DNA from: Streptomyces cavernae
GTDB taxonomy: Bacteria; Actinomycetota; Actinomycetes; Streptomycetales; Streptomycetaceae
Assembly (NCBI RefSeq): GCF_004023625.1
Contig: NZ_RPDJ01000001.1
Coordinates: forward strand, 310,001-374,000
DNA length: 64,000 bases
Direction: 5' to 3'
The notes beneath the pieces were generated by a model, which saw only the letters and a program-made list of their open reading frames with translations, made no database searches and had not been told where the DNA came from. Shown in pieces: positions 60,197 through 64,000 of the stretch. How positions within the stretch are numbered: the first letter of the stretch is position 1; each line of letters starts with the position of its first letter. The translations under genes and the position numbers were made by a program.

Positions 60197-61549
60197 ATGA
60201 CATCTCGGTTTTTTTCGCGAATAAGACGCAGACTCGCCTTCGATGCGTGGCGTCAACCACGGGTACTGCTGTGGGCCGCGGCAGGGGTGGCGACCTTCGG
60301 GTTCCTCGTCGCGTTGGAGATTGTCGCGCGTGACTACGGTCTACCGGGGCCGATCACCACCCAGGCGCAAGAGGTGGTATTCGCTCCCAAATCGGGTTTC
60401 CTGCTGTACGCCAGCATGGCGTTGGTGATGGTGGTGCTCACCCGGCGAGAACGGTTCATCGCGGCTGGTGCCGCGATCAGCATCGACGTCGTTTTCTTGC
60501 TGGTGCGGTGGCCCATCGACGCCGAGATGACCGACGGCCACCCCTTCGGCAACGGTGCATTGTGGGTGATTCTGGGCTGTGCGGTCATCGCTGTCACGCG
60601 CCGCACCGGCCGGGAACGCGTCCTGCTGCTGAAGGGAGTCGGGCTGGGCCTCCTGCTGGTGGCCGGCCGCAAGACCGGCGATACCTGGCTGCTCATCACG
60701 TCAGAGACGCGCCCCATGGTGCTCGACCAGTACGTGGCAACCGCCGATCACGCGCTGGGCGACCCGTCGTGGCTGGTAGGCCGGATCGTCACGGCCGGCG
60801 GCCCGATCGGCGCCCATGCCCTCGACTACGTCTACACGCAACTTCCGGTGGCCGCGGTCGTCGTCGCGCTCTACCAGCTGCGTAACGTGGCGGTCGAGCG
60901 CCGCTTCCCGAGCCATCATCTGGTGCGCACCTTTCTGGCCATCGGCCTCGTGGGGCCGGGCATCTACATGATCTTCCCTGTGGTCGGACCGATCTTCGCC
61001 TACGGCGCCGACGGCGGGCACTGGGCGGTGGCCAACCTGTGGCCGGACACGGCGCCACCGATCAATACCCCGCAGCCGATGCCGTTCGACGAGATCACCC
61101 CACGCAACTGCATGCCGAGCCTGCACACGGCGTGGGCCACCGCGATCTTCATTCATTCCCGCAAGGCGCCACGGGTTCTGCGGTTCGCAGGCACGTTCTG
61201 GCTGATCGCCACACTCGCCGCAACACTCGGATTCGGTTACCACTACGGCGTGGATCTCATTGCCGGCGTGGTCTTCACACTCACGATCGAGGCAGCGCTG
61301 CGCTCGCTCGAACGCGGCTGGGACCGGCCGGGAATCCAGCTGGTCACCTACGGCACAACGGTCTTCGCCGCGCTCTTGCTGTCATATCGCTACCTGCCGA
61401 CGGAGATGGCCGAACATCCGTGGGTGTACGGACCCCTTCTCATTCTCGCGATGGCCTCAGTGATCTACGGCTACGTGCGGACCACCAAGCTGTGGGAAGC
61501 GAAGGCCGCACCAGAGCGTCAACCGGAACCGCAACCCGAGCTTGTCTGA
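60197..61549 (+). CDS. PAP2-superfamily membrane protein
   Basis: A 450-residue membrane protein with about ten hydrophobic helices. The phosphatase-superfamily motifs are in the C-terminal half: CMPSLHTAWATAIF (the S-x-H motif) and GFGYHYGVDLIAGV (the H-x-x-x-D motif). This resembles inositol-phosphoryl-transferase/phosphatidic-acid-phosphatase-like proteins of mycobacteria and relatives (PAP2_3). It may act on lipid phosphates or transfer a head group. I chose the ATG at 60197 over a TTG nine bases earlier; there is no obvious Shine-Dalgarno. Codon use and upstream DNA are clearly less GC-rich than the neighbours, pointing to recent transfer from another actinobacterium. Confidence 0.85.
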   Translation: MTSRFFSRIRRRLAFDAWRQPRVLLWAAAGVATFGFLVALEIVARDYGLPGPITTQAQEVVFAPKSGFLLYASMALVMVVLTRRERFIAAGAAISIDVVFLLVRWPIDAEMTDGHPFGNGALWVILGCAVIAVTRRTGRERVLLLKGVGLGLLLVAGRKTGDTWLLITSETRPMVLDQYVATADHALGDPSWLVGRIVTAGGPIGAHALDYVYTQLPVAAVVVALYQLRNVAVERRFPSHHLVRTFLAIGLVGPGIYMIFPVVGPIFAYGADGGHWAVANLWPDTAPPINTPQPMPFDEITPRNCMPSLHTAWATAIFIHSRKAPRVLRFAGTFWLIATLAATLGFGYHYGVDLIAGVVFTLTIEAALRSLERGWDRPGIQLVTYGTTVFAALLLSYRYLPTEMAEHPWVYGPLLILAMASVIYGYVRTTKLWEAKAAPERQPEPQPELV

Positions 61550-61664
61550 CGCGGGCCCCGGTGCCGCCGCAGGTCCTCCGCGCGAGGAAATGGGAACTCG
61601 GGCGCGGTGAGCGGTGTACCAGAAACGACGGCACATCGCGGACGAGGCGGATCGGGGGATTCCC

Positions 61665-62831
61665 ATGGGGAGGCTCAGGGGGATGGTGGTGGCCGCTGTT
61701 CTGAGTGTCTTGGCATTCACGGCGGCGTGCTCCAACCCGGGCACGAGTTCAGGCGGGCGTGTCCCCCTGGAGCCGGGGGTGAGGTCTCCGGTGATCCCGT
61801 CGGCGCCGGACCTGCCGGGCGACGCGGTCGACGTCCGCTTCGCCCGGGACGGCAGCGGGTTCGCGCTGCTCGGTGAGTGCCGAAAGACGGGCTGCCGGCA
61901 GAGAGTCGCCGTGCTCGACAAAGGCGGGGACGCCTGGCGGCTCAGGCAGTCCCCGCTGCCCGACACGACGGGAAACGACGGCATCGCGGCAGAACTCATG
62001 GTGCTGGGGCCCGGCCGTGCGCTGCTCACCGAGGGCAGGTGGCCGCCGCCGGAACGGACCTGGTTCACGAGCGATGGAGGGCGCAGCTGGCGGCAGGGTT
62101 CCAGCCGTCCCCCGGGCACGACCGCGGTGGTGCCCGAGGGCGGTGCCCTGGTCGAGGGCTGCTTGCGGGTGGACCGGGAGGGAAACGGATGCGAGCGGTC
62201 TCCTCTGCTGGCGGTCCTGCCTGCCACCGGGCAGTTCCGGACGCTGGCCACCCAGCCCCCGCTCAAGGGCGTGATCAGCCCGGCGGGGGAGAGCGCGGCG
62301 AATTGGCTCTTCGTCTTCGGCCGTGACCCGCGCTCCGGCCAACCCGCGCTCGCAGTCAGCGAGGACCGGGGGCGTAGCTGGCGCACGTCCCGGTTGCCGG
62401 GGGCCCAGGGGGAGGGGGGAGCGGCGCGGGTCGTCGCTGCCGGGAAGGTGCTGTACGCGGCCCGGCCGGGACCTCTGCCCGACGAGACCGACGTGAAGAA
62501 CGGCCTGCTGAGCCTGCACCGCAGTACCGACGGCGGGCACACCTGGGAGCAGGTCTTCGTGCACCGCAAGGGCGTGGAACCGCGTTCGATCCTCGGCGTA
62601 CCGGTCGCCGGCGCCGACGGCAGTCTGACCATCCACAGCGAGGACGGCGTCTGGCGCAGTACCGATGGCGGTCGTTCCTTCGCGCGCCGCGCGGGCTCTG
62701 GAGGAATGTCGGGCTGGGTGACCACGACAGCGCTCTTCTATCTGTGGGGCGACAGCTTCGGCGCCGGAAACTGGCGCCTGTCCGCCGACGGTGTCCGCTG
62801 GGCATCGTTCGACCTGGGCGGCGGGACGTGA
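61665..62831 (+). CDS. Lipoprotein with BNR/sialidase-like repeats
   Basis: A 388-residue exported protein. GRLRGMVVAAVLSVLAFTAA then C is a lipoprotein signal. The rest repeats short strands with the Asp-box look: TWFTSDGGRSWRQGS, LAVSEDRGRSWRTSRL, LHRSTDGGHTWEQVF and VWRSTDGGRSFARRAG, each S/T-x-D-x-G-x-x-W. That spells a six-bladed propeller such as sialidases and Vps10-type proteins have, but no catalytic residues can be claimed. GGGGGA lies before the ATG. Its role is probably cell-surface binding. Single gene, convergent with the HTH gene. Confidence 0.75.
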   Translation: MGRLRGMVVAAVLSVLAFTAACSNPGTSSGGRVPLEPGVRSPVIPSAPDLPGDAVDVRFARDGSGFALLGECRKTGCRQRVAVLDKGGDAWRLRQSPLPDTTGNDGIAAELMVLGPGRALLTEGRWPPPERTWFTSDGGRSWRQGSSRPPGTTAVVPEGGALVEGCLRVDREGNGCERSPLLAVLPATGQFRTLATQPPLKGVISPAGESAANWLFVFGRDPRSGQPALAVSEDRGRSWRTSRLPGAQGEGGAARVVAAGKVLYAARPGPLPDETDVKNGLLSLHRSTDGGHTWEQVFVHRKGVEPRSILGVPVAGADGSLTIHSEDGVWRSTDGGRSFARRAGSGGMSGWVTTTALFYLWGDSFGAGNWRLSADGVRWASFDLGGGT

Positions 62832-62952
62832 CCGAAGCTGCCGGCGTGCGCCTGAGCGCCTGTGACCTCGTGTCCGGCAGGAGCGATCCGAGCTTCACAA
62901 GGGTGTTTGTGCCCGTCGCCCAGGATCGTCTCCACGTGCCCCGGCGGGTGGG

Positions 62953-63690
62953 TCAGAGGCGCCTTTCCGGTGCACCGGCGGTCCCGGGCGGGGAGGGCGC
63001 CGGCTCCAGACGGACGCAGCAGTGGCCGGGGGCGGGGGCCAGGCGAGCCTGGAGGGTTCCTTCACCGAGCCCGTCGAGGACGCCGCCGAGCAGGTGGAGG
63101 TTCATGCCGCACACCGTCTGGGTGTGCTCGCGGGCGAGGGCGTGGAAGGGGCAGTTGCCCAGGACGATGGCGTCGGCGTCATGGCGGGGCTCGAATCCGT
63201 GGCGCTCCAGCAGATCGAACACATCCGCCTGGTCCTGCGCGGCGAGCTGTGTGCCCAGTTCCCGGGCCTTTCGGTGCAGGACCGTCCGAACCGGTTCACC
63301 GGTGACCTCCGATTCCTCCAGGGCCTGGGCGAGGAGCCGTCCGGCCAGTTCGTAGTGCCGCTCGGGCAGGCTGACGGTGACCTGCCTGGTGGAGCGCTGG
63401 TAGAGCTTGGCGGGCCGGCCCGCTCCCGGACCGGTGCGTCCACTGCGCCGCTGGTAGACGACGTCGAGCAGTGACTCGTCGGCCAGACGGTCCAGGTGGA
63501 AGGCAGCGGTCTGCCGGGTGAGGCCCAGCGCCTCGGCGGCTTCGTCGCGGCTGACCGGTCCCGGCCGGCGCACGACATGGTCGTAGAGCCTCCGGCGGGT
63601 CGGCTCGTCCAGAGCGGCGACGGCGGAGACGTCGGTGCGGGGTGCTTCCGTCGAGTGGTCCACGAACATCAGTGTAAAACCAACAGTCAT
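62953..63690 (-). CDS. HTH regulator with C-terminal Cys/His cluster (SufR/ArsR-like)
   Basis: A 245-residue regulator. Residues about 25-95 form a winged helix (LDEPTRRRLYDHVVRRPGPV, SRDEAAEALGLTRQTAAFHL, GPGAGRPAKLYQRS). The C-terminal half carries GNCPFHALAREHTQTVCGMN with histidines between, then GHCCVRL; three or four cysteines at such spacing are typical of iron-sulfur or thiol-sensing SufR relatives. A redox or metal signal is therefore likely. ATG at 63690 puts the start close to a TTTAGT -10; an in-frame ATG at 63669 is the alternative. It faces a DoxX-like gene over a symmetrical operator. Confidence 0.85.
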   Translation of the reverse strand: MTVGFTLMFVDHSTEAPRTDVSAVAALDEPTRRRLYDHVVRRPGPVSRDEAAEALGLTRQTAAFHLDRLADESLLDVVYQRRSGRTGPGAGRPAKLYQRSTRQVTVSLPERHYELAGRLLAQALEESEVTGEPVRTVLHRKARELGTQLAAQDQADVFDLLERHGFEPRHDADAIVLGNCPFHALAREHTQTVCGMNLHLLGGVLDGLGEGTLQARLAPAPGHCCVRLEPAPSPPGTAGAPERRL

Positions 63691-63711
63691 TGACTAAAGA
63701 AGCTGTGCGCG

Positions 63712-63743
63712 CTTCTATAGATGGTGAGAGTTGTCTATAGAAG
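63712..63743. promoter_or_regulatory. Symmetrical operator between the HTH and DoxX-like genes
   Basis: CTTCTATAGA (63712-63721) and TCTATAGAAG (63734-63743) are perfect inverted repeats with 12 bases between. The core TCTATAGA is itself palindromic, so each arm could be bound by one dimer; centres are 22 bp apart, two helical turns. It overlaps the promoters of both genes. Confidence 0.65.
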
Positions 63744-63757
63744 AAAGGACGTGCGTC

Positions 63758-64000
63758 ATGGCGTCCGCAACCACAACCACCACTCCGGCGCCCTCGCGGC
63801 GGGCCGTCCTCACCGACCCCGGCTACCAGGCGTTCGTCATCCTGCGCACCGGATTCACGGTCGCGCCGATCCTCTTCGGGCTGGACAAGTTCGCCAACCT
63901 GCTCGTGGACTGGCCCGCCTACCTCGCACCGTGGATCAACGACATCGTGCCGGGCAGCGCCCAGGCGGCCATGTACGCGGTGGGTGTGATCGAGATCGTG
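63758..64000 (+). CDS. DoxX-like membrane protein (partial, runs off the window)
   Basis: 81 codons are present. After a Thr/Pro-rich start (MASATTTTTPAPSRRAVLTD) comes the family pattern: GYQAFVILRTGFTVAPILFG then LDKFANLLVDWPAYLAP and the second helix AAMYAVGVIEIV. This is the opening of a DoxX/TQO-small-subunit-like protein with four helices; such proteins often belong to thiol or oxidative-stress operons. AAAGGA lies nine bases upstream of the ATG. The neighbouring cysteine-cluster regulator would control it. Confidence 0.75.
   Translation, partial: MASATTTTTPAPSRRAVLTDPGYQAFVILRTGFTVAPILFGLDKFANLLVDWPAYLAPWINDIVPGSAQAAMYAVGVIEIV

Overview
The window is very GC-rich actinobacterial DNA, almost certainly from a Streptomyces chromosome and probably from an arm or accessory region. 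Grounds: G/C in nearly every third codon position, GTG starts, an AfsR-type SARP regulator, GPP34, DUF6223 and Methyltransf_19 proteins, Tat signals, and many decayed genes beside transposase scraps. I see no rRNA, tRNA, CRISPR array or replication origin.

Layout. 1-9.8 kb: the tail of an MFS transporter, then a tightly coupled leftward operon of eight genes (C45 acyltransferase, peptide-type ABC transporter, two polysaccharide-deacetylase-family proteins) facing a MurR/RpiR regulator; it looks like uptake and hydrolysis of an amide, imide or acylated peptide. 9.8-11 kb: a non-coding GC block with a repeated 44-bp hairpin. 11-19 kb: a secreted peptidoglycan-binding protein, a large SARP/NB-ARC/TPR regulator, a decayed Tat-secreted protein, a decayed methyltransferase, and a flavin monooxygenase/TetR pair with clear operators. 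19-24 kb: GPP34, a broken HTH-STAND-WD40 protein and small secreted proteins. 24-28.6 kb: a flavin-dependent monooxygenase, a methyltransferase/AraC pair and relics of IS982, IS110 and IS630.

28.6-35.7 kb: a two-gene module of a membrane-anchored type 1 periplasmic-binding-like protein and a P-loop-like protein with a degenerate Walker A motif; a GH5 cellulase; and a LuxR-type response regulator/histidine kinase pair whose overlapping junction has been expanded into tandem repeats. 35.9-43.5 kb: DUF6223, a serine hydrolase, an aspartate-racemase/GntR locus with an aspA relic, a TetR regulator, and decayed ArsR, FG-GAP and AidB-like genes. 43.5-49 kb: VOC protein, glutamate dehydrogenase, a Gfo/Idh-ThuA pair and a GNAT protein. 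49-55.9 kb: a carbohydrate ABC transporter, a GH89 alpha-N-acetylglucosaminidase carrying an in-frame stop, and a GntR/UTRA regulator with a perfect palindrome upstream of GH89, a probable alpha-GlcNAc oligosaccharide system. 56-64 kb: SGNH esterase, a decayed maleylacetate reductase, DinB protein, a lower-GC PAP2 gene with an AT-rich leader, a lipoprotein, and a cysteine-containing HTH regulator facing a DoxX-like membrane gene across a symmetrical operator.

Themes: divergent regulator/target pairs with readable operators; at least ten broken genes; and small mobile elements bounded by CTAG whose ends supply the TAG stop codon of the neighbouring gene.
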